From Luteimonas kalidii (lineage in GTDB: Bacteria; Pseudomonadota; Gammaproteobacteria; Xanthomonadales; Xanthomonadaceae): a DNA stretch of 64,000 nucleotides. The notes under the pieces were generated by a model. It did not search any database, was not told the origin of the DNA, and saw only the letters and a program-made list of their open reading frames with translations. Shown in pieces: positions 42,112-54,939 of this stretch. Location: the NCBI RefSeq assembly GCF_029887935.1, contig NZ_JARXRO010000018.1, forward strand, positions 1 through 64,000, written 5' to 3'. How positions within the stretch are numbered: position 1 is the stretch's first letter; every line of letters begins with the position of its first letter. A program made the position numbers and the translations under genes.

Positions 42112-44085
42112 TCAGCCGTCCAGCAGCGCCTTGATCGAGGCGAAACCGGCGCTCGCACGCTCCTGCCTGCGCGCCGCATCCGCCACCGGGTCGGCGCCGT
42201 CGCGCTGCAGTTCGGCGGCGGGCAGTTCCTCGAAGAAGCGGCTCGGCGCCAGCCGCAGCTTCGCGCCCCAGCGCTGCGACTCGAGGCTGTAGGACAGCCA
42301 CAGCTGCTCCTTGGCGCGGGTGATGCCGACGTAGAGCAGGCGGCGTTCCTCGTCCAGCCGGCCCTCGTCGAGGCTGGCCTCGTGCGGCAGCGTGTTGTCG
42401 TCCATGCCGACGATGAACACGTAGCGGAACTCCAGCCCCTTGGCCGCGTGCAGGCTCATCAGCCGCACCTGGTTGCCGGGTTCGCCCTTGTCGGCGTGCG
42501 AGAGCAGGGCGAGTTGCGCCGCGAGTTCGCCCGGGCCGGCCGCACGCGCGCCCTCGAACCAGTCCGCGAGCTCGTCGAGATTGCCGCGGCGGATGCGGAA
42601 GAGTTCGTCAGTGCGGCACTGCTCGCGCAGCGCGGCCAGCAGCCCGGAGCGCTCGGTGAGCTGGCGCACCAGGTCGGTCGGCGGCAGGCGCGCGGCGTCG
42701 GCGCGCAGCCCGCGCAGGATGTCGGTGAAGGCGCCCAGCGCATTGGCCACGCGCGGCTGCAGCTGCTTGAGCAGGGTCATCGACTCGGCCGCGCGCGAGA
42801 ACGGCAGTTGCGCGTGCTGCGCCATTTCCGCCAGTTTCGCCAGCGACGTCGCGCCGATGCCCCGGCTCGGCGACTGCACCGCGCGCAGGAACGCGGCATC
42901 GTCTTCCGGGTTGGCGACCAGGCGTAGCCAGGCCAGCGCGTCCTTGACTTCGCCCCGGTCGAGGAACGCCGTGCCGCCGGACAGGTGATAGGGGATGCGC
43001 AGCAGCTGCATCGCCTTCTCCAGCGCGCGCGACTGGTGGTTGCCGCGGAACAGCACGCAGCAGTCGCCCCATTCGGCCTTGCGCGCGGTGCCGAGGAAAT
43101 GGATCTCGCCGGCCACGCGCTCGGCCTCGTGGGCCGCGTCGCGGCACTCCCACACCCGGATCCGCTCGCCGTCGGCCTGCGCACTCCACAGCGTCTTGGG
43201 ATGTTCGTGCGGGTTGTGGGCGATCAGCGCGTTGGCCGCGCGCAGCACGCGGTTGGAGCAGCGGTAGTTCTGCTCCAGCTTCACCACCACCAGGTTCGGA
43301 TAATCCGTGCCCAGCTGTGTGAGGTTTTCCGGGTTGGCGCCGCGCCAGGCGTAGATGCTCTGGTCGTCGTCGCCCACGCAGGTGAAGTTCGCCTTGGCGC
43401 CCGCGAGCGCCTTGAGCAGGCGGTACTGGGCGTCGTTGGTGTCCTGGCATTCGTCGACCAGCAGGTAGCCGATGCGCTCGCGCCAGCCGGCGACGGCGTC
43501 CGCGTCGGTTTCCAGCAACTGCACCGGCAGCCGGATCAGGTCGTCGAAATCGACCGCGTTGAAGGCCGTCAGCCGGGCCTGGTAGCGCGCGTACAGCGAA
43601 GCCGCCTCGTGCTCGCGCGCGCTGCGCGCGACCCCGGCCGCCTGGTCCGGCGACAGCCCCAAGTTCTTGATCCCGGACACCAGCGACTGCATCGCCTGCA
43701 CCGCGTCGGGCTTGGCGCCCGGCATCAGGTCCTTGATCTGCGATTGGGCATCGTCGCTGTCGAACACCGAGAACCCGCGGCGCAGGCCGGCCTTCGCGGC
43801 GTCGGCCTGCAGGATGCGCAGTCCGAGCGCGTGGAAGGTCGAGATCGTCAGCCCCTCGCCGGCCTCGCCGCGGATGCGCTTGCCAACGCGCTCGCGCATC
43901 TCCTTCGCCGCCTTGTTGGTGAAGGTGATCGCGGCGATGCGTTTGGCCGGATAGCGCCCGGTGGCGACCAGGTGCGCGATCTTCTCCACGATCACCCGCG
44001 TCTTGCCGCTGCCGGCGCCGGCGAGCACGAGCACGGGGCCGTCGCAGTGCTCGACCGCGGCGCGTTGCTGGGGGTTGAGGGACAT
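42112..44085 (-). CDS. rep: ATP-dependent DNA helicase Rep
   Basis: This superfamily-1A 3'-5' helicase restarts and clears replication forks. The 657-residue protein has Walker A AGAGSGKT (about 22-29), motif Ia [13 protein letters not shown], motif II DECQDTN, motif [16 protein letters not shown], motif IV NYRC and motif [13 protein letters not shown]. Length and the start [13 protein letters not shown] match Rep rather than UvrD (about 720). The open frame upstream of ATG 44085 is not used because it would overlap the tdk promoter. Confidence 0.96.
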   Translation of the reverse strand: MSLNPQQRAAVEHCDGPVLVLAGAGSGKTRVIVEKIAHLVATGRYPAKRIAAITFTNKAAKEMRERVGKRIRGEAGEGLTISTFHALGLRILQADAAKAGLRRGFSVFDSDDAQSQIKDLMPGAKPDAVQAMQSLVSGIKNLGLSPDQAAGVARSAREHEAASLYARYQARLTAFNAVDFDDLIRLPVQLLETDADAVAGWRERIGYLLVDECQDTNDAQYRLLKALAGAKANFTCVGDDDQSIYAWRGANPENLTQLGTDYPNLVVVKLEQNYRCSNRVLRAANALIAHNPHEHPKTLWSAQADGERIRVWECRDAAHEAERVAGEIHFLGTARKAEWGDCCVLFRGNHQSRALEKAMQLLRIPYHLSGGTAFLDRGEVKDALAWLRLVANPEDDAAFLRAVQSPSRGIGATSLAKLAEMAQHAQLPFSRAAESMTLLKQLQPRVANALGAFTDILRGLRADAARLPPTDLVRQLTERSGLLAALREQCRTDELFRIRRGNLDELADWFEGARAAGPGELAAQLALLSHADKGEPGNQVRLMSLHAAKGLEFRYVFIVGMDDNTLPHEASLDEGRLDEERRLLYVGITRAKEQLWLSYSLESQRWGAKLRLAPSRFFEELPAAELQRDGADPVADAARRQERASAGFASIKALLDG

Positions 44086-44735
44086 GCGGGTCAACGACGG
44101 GAAGCGGACCCATTTTACCGCGCCACCGCGCTGCCGCGGGAGGCCAGGCCTGCGGTCGCGGTTTAGACTCCGCCCCATGGCCAAGCTCTATTTCTACTAC
44201 TCGGCGATGAACGCGGGGAAGACCACCAACCTGCTGCAGTCGGCGCACAACTACCGCGAACGCGGGATGCGCACGCTGATCCTTACGCCGCGGCTTGACG
44301 ACCGCGCCGGCAGTGGCCAGGTGGCCTCGCGCATCGGGCTGCAGGCCGAGGGCGTCGCCTTCGACCGCGAACACGACCTGCAGGCACTGGTGGAACGCGA
44401 CATCGCCGCGCACGGGCGACTGCACTGCGTGCTGGTGGACGAGGCCCAGTTCCTGGCTCGGTCGCAGGTGTGGCAGCTGGGCGAGGTGGTCGATGCGCTG
44501 CGGGTGCCGGTGCTGTGCTACGGGCTGCGCACCGACTTCCGCGGCGAGCTGTTCGAGGGGAGCCAGTACCTGCTCGCCTGGGCTGACGAGATCAGCGAGA
44601 TCAAGACCATCTGCCACAGCGGCAGCAAGGCCACGATGACCGTGCGCGTGGACGAACAGGGGTTCGCGGTGAGCGAAGGGCCGCAGGTGGAGATCGGCGG
44701 CAACGAGCGCTACGTGTCGGTGAGCCGCGCCGAGT

Positions 44736-47615
<2,880 letters not shown>

Positions 47616-47689
47616 CAGGACGAAGTGGTCGCGCGACGCGGACCGGGCGATGGTCCGCGGCTCCGGTGCGCCCCCATCCGCCTTCGGCA

Positions 47690-47713
47690 CCTTCCCCCGC
47701 GAGCGGGGGAAGG
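47690..47713. repeat. REP-like palindrome between ECF sigma and kinase genes
   Basis: A perfect 11-bp inverted repeat, CCTTCCCCCGC and GCGGGGGAAGG with a GA loop, is embedded in a low-complexity, non-coding 205-nt spacer. Elements of this form are common dispersed extragenic palindromes in GC-rich genomes. There is no T-run, so termination is unlikely. It separates the sigma gene from its kinase and may stabilise or attenuate the shared transcript. Confidence 0.6.
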
Positions 47714-47820
47714 AAAAGCGGGAAGAAGCGCGGGGGCAACGGCTGCATCCCCCCGCCGAAACCCGGACTCCCGGGAATTCCTGCGTCGGCCCATGCCCCC
47801 CATGTCGCCGTATTCCCCGG

Positions 47821-48384
47821 TCACGAATCCTGCAGCGAGGCCAGCAGGAACATCCGCGCCTTCTGCCAGTCGCGGCGGATGCTGCGGTCGGAGCGGCCCA
47901 GCAGGGTGGCGATCTCGGCTTCCGACAGCCCACCGAAATAGCGCAGCTCCACCACGTGCGCGAGCTTGGCATCGACGCCGGCCAGGCGGTTGAGCGCCAC
48001 GTCCAGGGCCAGCATGTCCTCGTCGATGCGCAGGCCGCCCTCGATGTCGTGCGGCAGGTCGGTGACGCGGTGCAGGTCGCCGCCGCGCTTCTGCGCCAGG
48101 CGCTGGCGCGCGTAGTCGACCACCACGCTGCGCATGGCCGAAGCCGCATAGGCGAAGAAGTGGGCGCGATCGTCGAACTGGATTTCCTTGCGCCCGATCA
48201 GCTTGAGGTAGGCCTCGTGCACCAGCGCGGTGGCGTCCAGGGTCTGGCCCATCTGGCCCGACAGCTGGCGCCGCGCCATGGTGTGCAGTTCCTGGTAGAG
48301 CGTCGCCAGCACCCGGTCGAGCGCGCCGCGGTCGCCGCCGCGCGCGGCGTCCAGCCAGAGGGTGATGTCAGCGGTATCGGCCAT
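47821..48384 (-). CDS. ECF-type RNA polymerase sigma factor
   Basis: The 187-residue sigma factor is of the Xanthomonadaceae/Planctomycetes-type ECF family found with Ser/Thr kinases. Region 2 lies at about 10-90, with ELHTMARRQLSG and ATALVHEAYLKLIG. Region 4 lies at about 130-185, with LAHVVELRYFGGLSEAEIATLLGRSDRSIRRDWQKAR. There is no anti-sigma gene; the adjacent kinase gene is the expected regulator. Transcribed toward the kinase, it is the first gene of the pair. Confidence 0.94.
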   Translation of the reverse strand: MADTADITLWLDAARGGDRGALDRVLATLYQELHTMARRQLSGQMGQTLDATALVHEAYLKLIGRKEIQFDDRAHFFAYAASAMRSVVVDYARQRLAQKRGGDLHRVTDLPHDIEGGLRIDEDMLALDVALNRLAGVDAKLAHVVELRYFGGLSEAEIATLLGRSDRSIRRDWQKARMFLLASLQDS

Positions 48385-48472
48385 GCGCGCGAGAAGTCCC
48401 GTTCAGCGCCGGGACTATACCGCGAAGGCGCGCCAGCCGTGGCCCGGTCAATGGGCGTCGGCGCTCGGAGCG

Positions 48473-49300
48473 TCAGCGCTGGCAGTGCCCGCACCAGACC
48501 GTGGTGCGCTGGCCGATCGACGCCTGGCGCAGCGGCCGCCCGCAGCGCGGGCAGGGCGCGCCGCCGCGGCCATAGGCCGACAGTTCCTGCTCGAAATAGC
48601 CCGGGGCGCCGTCGGGGGCGAGGAAATCGCGCAGGGTGGTGCCGCCGCGGCGGATGGCGTGGTCGAGGATCCGCCGCACTTCGTCGGCCAGCACCCGGTA
48701 GCGCTCGCGCGAGATCCGCCCGGCCGCGCGCAGCGGCGAGATGCCGGCCGCATGCAATGCCTCGGCGGCGTAGATGTTGCCCACCCCGACCACGATCCGC
48801 TGGTCCATCAGGAAGGCCTTCACCGGGGCGCGTCGGCCGCCGCTGCGCGCGAACAGGTAGTCGCCGTCGAAGTCGTCCGACAGCGGCTCCGGCCCCAGTC
48901 CGCGCAGCAGCGGATGGACCTCGCCCGGCGGCTGCCACAGCAGGCAGCCGAAGCGGCGCGGATCGTTGAAGCGCAGGACCTGTGCCGGGTCGGCGCGGGT
49001 CTCGCCGAGCACCAGGTCGACGTGGTCGTGCTCGCGCACCGGAGTGGCCGCGGGCAGCACCCGCAGGCTCCCGGACATGCCCAGGTGGAGCAGGGCGCTG
49101 CCGGCGACGGTGTCGAGCAGCAGGTACTTGGCGCGGCGGCGCACGGCCTCGATGCGCTGGCCAGGGAGCAGGTCCGGGACCTCCGGCGGGATCGGCCAGC
49201 GCAGGTCGGGGCGGCGCAGCACCACGGCGTGCACCCGCCGGCCCTCCACGTGCGGGGCCAGGCCGAGGCGGGTGGTCTCGACCTCGGGCAGTTCAGGCAT
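48473..49300 (-). CDS. mutM: Formamidopyrimidine-DNA glycosylase
   Basis: MutM (Fpg) removes 8-oxoguanine and formamidopyrimidines. The 275-residue protein starts MPELPEVE (catalytic Pro2 and Glu3), has the H2TH region with VGVGNIYAAEALHAAGISP, and ends in an intact zinc finger, CPRCGRPL ... TVWCGHCQR. The ATG overlaps the end of the ABC ATPase gene upstream by 8 nt (ATGCCTGA), so they are coupled. This intact glycosylase contrasts with the disrupted nei at the left edge. Confidence 0.97.
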   Translation of the reverse strand: MPELPEVETTRLGLAPHVEGRRVHAVVLRRPDLRWPIPPEVPDLLPGQRIEAVRRRAKYLLLDTVAGSALLHLGMSGSLRVLPAATPVREHDHVDLVLGETRADPAQVLRFNDPRRFGCLLWQPPGEVHPLLRGLGPEPLSDDFDGDYLFARSGGRRAPVKAFLMDQRIVVGVGNIYAAEALHAAGISPLRAAGRISRERYRVLADEVRRILDHAIRRGGTTLRDFLAPDGAPGYFEQELSAYGRGGAPCPRCGRPLRQASIGQRTTVWCGHCQR

Positions 49301-50126
49301 CCGCGTCGTCCCCCTCGAGTTCGAAGCGCGGTCGCGGGCCGTCGTGCAGGCGCAGCGGCGCGCCGAAAGTGCGCGCGAGCAGGGCGGGTGTCAGCACGTC
49401 TGCACGGGGACCGTCCGCGACGATCCGGCCCGCGCGCAGCAGCACCACGTGTCCGATCTCGGGAATCAGCTCTTCGGCATGGTGGGTCACCAGCACCAGG
49501 GTCACGCCGTCGCGCGCCAGGCGGCGCAGCGTGCGCAGCATGCGGGCATGGGCGACGACATCCAGTCCCGCCGCCGGTTCGTCCAGCAGCAGCGCCCGGG
49601 GCGCGTGCACCAGGGCACGCGCCAGCAGCACGCGCCGGGCCTCGCCGGTGGACAGCGCGGCATAGGGGCGTGCGTCCAGATGCGCGGCCTCGACCCGAGC
49701 CAGCGCCGCCGCGGCCCGGTCCTGCCGGTCGGCAGGCGCCGGGTCGGCGTCCTGCGGCGCGAGCCGGGCCTCGAAGGCGCCCAGCACCACGTCGCGCACG
49801 GTCAGTTCCGGTACCGACAGCAGGTCTTCGTGCAGCGCCCCGGTCACGATGCCCAGCTGCGCGCGCAGTGCACGCACGTCCCAGCGCGACTGTCCCAGGA
49901 TGCGCACGGGCGCGCGCCCGTCGGCATGCGCCAGCGGATACAGCTGGCGCGTGATCACCTGGATGAACGTTGACTTGCCGCAGCCGTTCGGGCCGAGGAT
50001 GGCGGTGTGCCGTCCCTGCGGCAGGCGCAGGCTGAGGCCATCGAGCGCCGCGCGCCCGTCGCGCAGCACGCGGGCGTCGTCGAGCTCGATCAGCGGATCG
50101 GTGGAACGGCTGGGGTCGGCGGGCAT
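49293..50126 (-). CDS. ABC transporter ATP-binding protein
   Basis: The 277-residue stand-alone ATPase has Walker A GPNGCGKST, signature STGEARRVLLAR (degenerate LSGGQ), Walker B RALLLDEPAAGLD and H-loop THHAEE. The sequence resembles the ModF/YlmA-type single ATPases often annotated as molybdenum-type ATP-binding proteins. No permease gene is adjacent, so it either works with a distant membrane protein or has a non-transport role. ATG 50126 is chosen by domain start; ATG 50162 in frame is possible. Neither has a clear Shine-Dalgarno. Confidence 0.85.
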   Translation of the reverse strand: MPADPSRSTDPLIELDDARVLRDGRAALDGLSLRLPQGRHTAILGPNGCGKSTFIQVITRQLYPLAHADGRAPVRILGQSRWDVRALRAQLGIVTGALHEDLLSVPELTVRDVVLGAFEARLAPQDADPAPADRQDRAAAALARVEAAHLDARPYAALSTGEARRVLLARALVHAPRALLLDEPAAGLDVVAHARMLRTLRRLARDGVTLVLVTHHAEELIPEIGHVVLLRAGRIVADGPRADVLTPALLARTFGAPLRLHDGPRPRFELEGDDADA

Positions 50127-50235
50127 CTGCGGGACGTGGGGATGAATCGGACTGAACACCATACGTCGGCGCAGGGCTGGCCATGTCCCGGTGGCGGCCC
50201 CATCATGCAGGGGTCCCGCACTTTCCGAATACGTC

Positions 50236-51444
50236 ATGCCCGCGTCCCTGATCGATTTCCTCGCCGGTGGCCTGCTGCAGTGGAGCTTCTGGCCGCTCGC
50301 CGCCTACTTCCTGGCTGCCACCCAGCTGACCATCCTGTCGGTCACGCTCTACCTGCATCGCAGCCAGGCGCATCGCGGCGTGGATTTCCATCCGGTGCTC
50401 GCGCACGTGTTCCGCTTCTGGACCTGGCTCACCACCTCGATGATCACCCGCGAGTGGGTCGCGATCCACCGCAAGCACCACGCCAAGTGCGAGACCGAGG
50501 AAGATCCGCACAGCCCGATGCACAAGGGCATCAAGACGGTGTTCTGGCAGGGCGTCGAGCTCTATCGCGAAGCGCGCGGCATGCGCGCCGACATCGAGCA
50601 GTACGGCAAGGGCGCGCCCAGCGACTGGATCGAGCGCCATCTGTATACCCCGTATGCCACCCTCGGCCCGACCCTGCTGCTGTTCCTCAGCTTCGCCCTG
50701 TTCGGTTTCGCCGGCATCGCGATCTGGGCGATCCAGATGGCGTGGATCCCGTTCTGGGCCGCGGGCGTGGTCAACGGCCTCGGCCACTGGTGGGGCTACC
50801 GCAACTTCGAGACCACCGACACCGCCACCAACCTCACCCCGTGGGGCCTGTGGATCGGCGGCGAGGAGCTGCACAACAACCACCATGCCTTCCCCAGTTC
50901 GGCCAAGTTCGCGCTGCGCAAGTGGGAGTTCGATATCGGCTGGGCCGTGATCAGGGGCCTGGAAACGGTGAAGCTGGCCAAGGTGCTGCGCGTGGCACCG
51001 GCGCTCGACGTGCGCCCGAACATCCAGGTGCCCGACACCGACACCATGCGCGCACTGCTCGCGCACCGCTTCCAGGCGATGACCGACTACCAGCGCAACG
51101 TGCTGATGCCGGCGCTGCGCGAGGAGGCGGCCATCGCCGGCGGCAAGCTGCGCTCGCTGTTGCCGCGGCAGCAGCGCAAGGCGCTGGTCGACGACGGCCG
51201 CTGGCTCAAGCCGGAAGCGCGCGAGCAGATGCAGCAGTGGATCTCGCAGCGTCCGCGCATCCACACCCTGGTCGAGTACCGCCGCCGCCTGGCCGCCGTG
51301 CTCGAGGCGCGCAGCAGCAACGCCAGCGACGCGCTGCATGCCCTGCAGGACTGGTGCCGCGAGGCCGAAGCCAGCGGCATCCGCGTGCTGCAGGACTATT
51401 CGGCGCGGCTCAAGGGCTATTCGCTGCAGTCGGTCCGCGCCTGA
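50236..51444 (+). CDS. Acyl-CoA/lipid fatty-acid desaturase
   Basis: This is a 402-residue membrane di-iron desaturase. Its three histidine boxes are HRSQAH, HRKHH and HNNHH, placed as in stearoyl-CoA delta-9 desaturases, with four hydrophobic helices and a long soluble C-terminal extension (about 290-402). It introduces double bonds in acyl chains and so adjusts membrane fluidity. It diverges from the ABC ATPase gene with about 110 nt between starts. Confidence 0.92.
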   Translation: MPASLIDFLAGGLLQWSFWPLAAYFLAATQLTILSVTLYLHRSQAHRGVDFHPVLAHVFRFWTWLTTSMITREWVAIHRKHHAKCETEEDPHSPMHKGIKTVFWQGVELYREARGMRADIEQYGKGAPSDWIERHLYTPYATLGPTLLLFLSFALFGFAGIAIWAIQMAWIPFWAAGVVNGLGHWWGYRNFETTDTATNLTPWGLWIGGEELHNNHHAFPSSAKFALRKWEFDIGWAVIRGLETVKLAKVLRVAPALDVRPNIQVPDTDTMRALLAHRFQAMTDYQRNVLMPALREEAAIAGGKLRSLLPRQQRKALVDDGRWLKPEAREQMQQWISQRPRIHTLVEYRRRLAAVLEARSSNASDALHALQDWCREAEASGIRVLQDYSARLKGYSLQSVRA

Positions 51445-51771
51445 CGCGGGAGCCACCGGACACGCCTCTTCCGCCCCCGGAGAGAGGTCCGGCGTAGATA
51501 TCACGACAGCGCACGCCGCTTTCCTGCCCCTCGGAAGAGGGTCGGTGGAGAGCATCGACGGCGCGCCGCTCCGCGCCTTGCGGGAGCATTCGGCGCACAG
51601 TCTCACTCGGCACGGATCCGCCGCGTGGCGGGAGAGGGATCGGGGCGCGCGCCGGGTGAGGGCGACGCCGCGCACCGCCTGCGCCGCCATCGAGCGCGGA
51701 TGCCGGGATGCCACGTTCGCCGGGTCTTCCGCCTGCGGGACAGGGCCGCCCAGCCGCTACACTCCACGCCC
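51445..51771. other. 327-nt non-coding spacer with degenerate REP-like inverted repeats
   Basis: No credible gene is seen; open frames here are short and lack a ribosome site or homology. Two partial palindromic units resembling the REP-like elements elsewhere in the window are visible: CTCTTCCGCCCCCGGAGAGAG near 51467, and a pair of related pieces TTTCCTGCCCCTCGGAAGAG (about 51521) and GGCGGGAGAGGGATCGGGG (about 51628). The last 25 nt carry a GCTACACT -10-like element for the EF-hand gene. Confidence 0.5.
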
Positions 51772-52101
51772 ATGCGCGCCCTCATCGCCTTCGCCCTCGT
51801 GTTGCTCTCCGGTGCCCTGTCGGCCCAGGTCACGCGCACCGGCGACTACCTCGCGAAGATGGATGCCGACGGCGATGGCCGGGTGTCGCTGTCCGAATAC
51901 CAGGACTGGATGAGCTACGCCTTCGACGGCATGGATCGCGACGGCGACGGTGTCCTCTCACCCGCCGAGCAGCCCGGCGGCAAGGGCAAGCCCCTGGCCC
52001 GGGACCAGCACCGCAGCCGTCTGGCCGAGCGCTTCCGCCGCCAGGACGCGAACCGCGACGGATTCCTCGACGCCCGCGAACTGGCGGCGCCGCCGCAGTA
52101 G
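51772..52101 (+). CDS. Secreted EF-hand calcium-binding protein
   Basis: The 109-residue precursor has a signal peptide (MRALIAFALVLLSGALSAQ). Three EF-hand loops follow: DADGDGRVSLSE, DRDGDGVLSPAE and DANRDGFLDARE, each with Asp/Asn at positions 1, 3 and 5 and Glu at 12. A periplasmic calcium-binding or calcium-sensing role is expected; partners are unknown. It stands alone between two repeat-bearing spacers. Confidence 0.9.
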   Translation: MRALIAFALVLLSGALSAQVTRTGDYLAKMDADGDGRVSLSEYQDWMSYAFDGMDRDGDGVLSPAEQPGGKGKPLARDQHRSRLAERFRRQDANRDGFLDARELAAPPQ

Positions 52102-52135
52102 CCGCAGCCCCGCGACGACGCCAAGCCCACATCCG

Positions 52136-52295
52136 CGTAGCCCGGGTAAGCGAAGCGCACCCGGGTCGCGACGTGTTGGGATATCCGCGAGGTCCCGGAT
52201 GCGGCCTGCGGCCTTATCCGGGCTACGGAAAGCCGACGCACCGGTCTCCCACGATCCGGTCCCGGCGTAGCCCGCGTAAGCGCAGCGCACCCGGG
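52136..52295. repeat. Cluster of three REP-like elements (two direct, one inverted)
   Basis: Three copies of an approximately 30-34 bp palindromic element lie in the spacer after the EF-hand gene. They are at 52136-52165 (CGTAGCCCGGGTAAGCG... CACCCGGG), 52194-52227 in the opposite orientation (CCCGGAT... ATCCGGGCTACG) and 52266-52295 (CGTAGCCCGCGTAAGCG... CACCCGGG). The head-to-tail/inverted arrangement is that of BIME-like repeats dispersed by REP-associated transposases. None of the three has a T-run. Confidence 0.85.
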
Positions 52296-52335
52296 GAAAA
52301 GTTGCCGCGGACCTCCCATGGCACAACGTCCCCGC

Positions 52336-53325
52336 TCACCCCCATCCCAGCCGCTGCCGCACCACCTCCGCCACCCGGCCGGTTTCCCGTAGCGGCGCGA
52401 GCTCCGGGCGCGGGCCGGGGGCCACGTCGAACGCGCCGATGCGTCCGCGTGCGCGCAGCGCCTCGAGGAACCGCCGCGGTCGTCCATCCGTGCGGTCGGC
52501 GTCGAATACATGGACGGGCACCCGGGTGGCGCAGGCTTCACTCACCATGTTCACCGAGTCGGGCGAGCAGACGATGCGGTCTGCCCAGGCCAGCAGGCCC
52601 GGGTAGGGATTGGGACCGTCGCCGGCGCCGTGCCAGAGCACGCCGTGGGTGCCGGCGAGCGCGCGCTGGAGGGCCTCGCCCATGTCGGCGGGCGTGCGCC
52701 GCGACACGGTACCGAGCACGCTGCCGCCCTCGCGGGTGGCCCGATCGACCAGATGGCCGCACAGGGCGTCGAGCCGCCCGCGGTCGTAAGGCGCATGCGC
52801 CGTGGGGCCGCCGACGAGCAGGACCGTGCGAGGCGCCGGCAGGTCGGCCAGGGCGGCGAAGGTCTGGCGGGCGTCGGCCAGCCAGGCGTCGTCGACCGGA
52901 TGCAGGCTGCCGAGCAGGGAAATGATCCTGTCACCGTGGCGGTCGTCGTGTTCCGGCACGACCAGCAGGTCCCAGTGGCGGGTATCGATGCGCGGGTCGA
53001 GGATCTGCACCGTCCGGGCGCCGCGCGCGCCGAGCAGGCGCGTGGCGAGCGCAGCCTGGCGGCCGCAGCCGATGGCGAGCGCGGGAGGCGCGGCAAGGGC
53101 CTCGGCGAACGCGGGTCCGAACGCGTACCGTGCGGCGGGCCATCGGTGCGGCGCCGCCCAGCGCCAGGGCGCGCGCGGCGCGAGGACGAGCCGGCGCGCC
53201 CCGCCCCCCAGCGCATCGGCCAGCGCATCGGCTTGCCGGGCATTGCCGGCACGCCCGTCGCTGAGAGACCAGATTTGCGGTGAATGCGCGCCCGCGGCGG
53301 CGGCTCGTTCCATTTCTGTAATCAT
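52336..53325 (-). CDS. ELM1/GtrOC1-family putative glycosyltransferase
   Basis: The 329-residue protein matches the family annotated as mitochondrial fission ELM1. It has IWSLSDGRAGNARQADALA at the start, a central VVPEHDDRHGDRI motif with HPVDD, LLVGGPTAHAPYD, and a late region RIVCSPDSVNMVSEACATRVPVHVF that recalls GT-B nucleotide-sugar sites. In bacteria its members lie near LPS genes and are suspected glycosyltransferases; function is not proven. In-frame starts at 53325 and 53313 are possible. Confidence 0.82.
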   Translation of the reverse strand: MITEMERAAAAGAHSPQIWSLSDGRAGNARQADALADALGGGARRLVLAPRAPWRWAAPHRWPAARYAFGPAFAEALAAPPALAIGCGRQAALATRLLGARGARTVQILDPRIDTRHWDLLVVPEHDDRHGDRIISLLGSLHPVDDAWLADARQTFAALADLPAPRTVLLVGGPTAHAPYDRGRLDALCGHLVDRATREGGSVLGTVSRRTPADMGEALQRALAGTHGVLWHGAGDGPNPYPGLLAWADRIVCSPDSVNMVSEACATRVPVHVFDADRTDGRPRRFLEALRARGRIGAFDVAPGPRPELAPLRETGRVAEVVRQRLGWG

Positions 53326-53406
53326 CCGTTCCGATGACCGCGGCTGAACGTCATGCGTGGAACTCTACACTGCAGTCCACTCCAGACCGCTCCCGCAGGA
53401 CGCCCG

Positions 53407-53997
53407 ATGACCGACACGCTGCCCGATGCCGCGCTCGACCAGCTGTTCCGCACCGCCCGCACCCACAACGCGTTCACCGGCGAGATCGACGACGCCATCC
53501 TGCGCCGGCTCCATGACCTGGCGAAGCTGGGGCCGACCGAAGCCAATACCTGCCCGGCGCGGTTCGTGTTCGTGCGCTCGCGCGAGGCGAAGGAGAAGCT
53601 CGGGCCCGCGTTGAGCGAGGGCAACTACGCCAAGACGATGGCCGCCCCGGTCACCGTGATCGTGGGCCACGATCTGCGCTTCTACGACAAGCTGCCGGTG
53701 CTATTCCCGCACGTGGATGCGAAGTCCTGGTTCGAAGGCTCGCCCGAGGAACGGCTGCAGCGCGTGGCGCTGCGCGGGTCGAGCATGCAGACGGCCTATC
53801 TGATCCTGGCGGCGCGCGCGCTGGGGCTCGACACCGGGCCGATGACCGGCTTCGACAATGCCAAGGTCGATGCCGCGTTCTTCGCCGGCACGCCGGTGCG
53901 CTCCAACATCCTGGTCAACCTGGGCCGCGGCGATCCCGCCGCGCTGTACCCACGCTCGCCGCGGCTGTCGTTCGACGAGGCGGCGCGGATCGAATGA
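53407..53997 (+). CDS. Malonic semialdehyde reductase-type nitroreductase (RutE-like)
   Basis: The 196-residue flavin (FMN) nitroreductase-fold protein begins [19 protein letters not shown], with the conserved [42 protein letters not shown] and [11 protein letters not shown] blocks of the RutE/HadB branch. RutE reduces malonic semialdehyde in uracil breakdown; other rut genes are not present here, so a general aldehyde/nitro reductase role is equally likely. It diverges from the ELM1-family gene over about 80 nt. Confidence 0.88.
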   Translation: MTDTLPDAALDQLFRTARTHNAFTGEIDDAILRRLHDLAKLGPTEANTCPARFVFVRSREAKEKLGPALSEGNYAKTMAAPVTVIVGHDLRFYDKLPVLFPHVDAKSWFEGSPEERLQRVALRGSSMQTAYLILAARALGLDTGPMTGFDNAKVDAAFFAGTPVRSNILVNLGRGDPAALYPRSPRLSFDEAARIE

Positions 53998-54210
53998 GGC
54001 ATCCTGCGCCCTGCGATACCGCTAGGCCGCCGCCCGGCGCCGGAGCGGATCGATGGCGCGCGGCGGCAGACGTTCTGCCAGGGCGCGCTCGGCGCCCGGC
54101 CAGACAGTGCAGTCCCGCATGATCCGCCGTACCCGCAGCACCCGCCGTGCAGGCCTGGCAGCCGTCCGCCCGGGCCGTGCCATCCACCCACCCGTTCCGA
54201 GGTCACTTCC

Positions 54211-54930
54211 ATGCAACGTCCCATCCAGCTGCTGCTCCCGCTCGCCCTGACCCTGGCCATCGCCGCGTGCTCGCCTGCGGAGCCGCCCGCCGCTGCCGAT
54301 TCCGCGGCCACGCCGACCCCCGCGGCGGATGCCGCCGCCGCGCCTGTCGCGGAACCGGCCGCCTCCGATGCCGCGCCGGTCGAAGGCGTCTCGGGCACCT
54401 ACGTGATCGATCCGAACCACACCAACGTGGTCGCGCAGTGGAGCCATTTCGGCTTCTCAAACCCGGTCGCCAACTTCGGCCAGGCCGAGGGCGCAATCGT
54501 GTACGACGCCGACAACGTCGCCGCCTCGTCGGTCGAGGTTACGCTGCCGCTGGCCGGGCTGGACTCGTTCTCGGACGATTTCGACGAGCATCTGCGCAGC
54601 GCCGATTTCTTCGACGCGGAGAAGTTCCCGGCGATCACCTTCAGGAGCACGTCGGTCGAGCCTGCGGGCGGCAACCGCCTCAGGATCACGGGCGACCTCA
54701 CGGTGAAGGACATCACGAAGCCGGTGGTGCTGGACGCCACGATCAACCGCTTCGCCGAGCACCCGATGGCCAAGCGCCCGGCTGCCGGGTTCGACGCCAC
54801 CACCACCCTCAAGCGCAGCGACTTCGGCGTGGGCGCCTACGCGCCGAACGTGAGCGACGAGGTCGAGTTGCGCATCACCACCGAAGCCATGGTCGCGGCG
54901 CCGGAAGGCGCCGACGCCGCGGAAGGCTGA
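54211..54930 (+). CDS. YceI-family lipoprotein
   Basis: The 239-residue lipoprotein has the leader MQRPIQLLLPLALTLAIAACS with lipobox IAAC (Cys20), an Ala/Pro-rich linker (21-60) and a YceI lipocalin-like beta-barrel domain (about 62-232: YVIDPNHTNVVAQWSHFGFSNP ... DHLRSADFFDAEKFPAITFRS). YceI proteins bind isoprenoid-type lipids in the periplasm; the physiological role is not settled. The 213-nt spacer before it contains nothing I can assign apart from GAGG upstream of the ATG. The pirin gene follows in 9 nt. Confidence 0.92.
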   Translation: MQRPIQLLLPLALTLAIAACSPAEPPAAADSAATPTPAADAAAAPVAEPAASDAAPVEGVSGTYVIDPNHTNVVAQWSHFGFSNPVANFGQAEGAIVYDADNVAASSVEVTLPLAGLDSFSDDFDEHLRSADFFDAEKFPAITFRSTSVEPAGGNRLRITGDLTVKDITKPVVLDATINRFAEHPMAKRPAAGFDATTTLKRSDFGVGAYAPNVSDEVELRITTEAMVAAPEGADAAEG

Positions 54931-54939
54931 GGCACGGCG

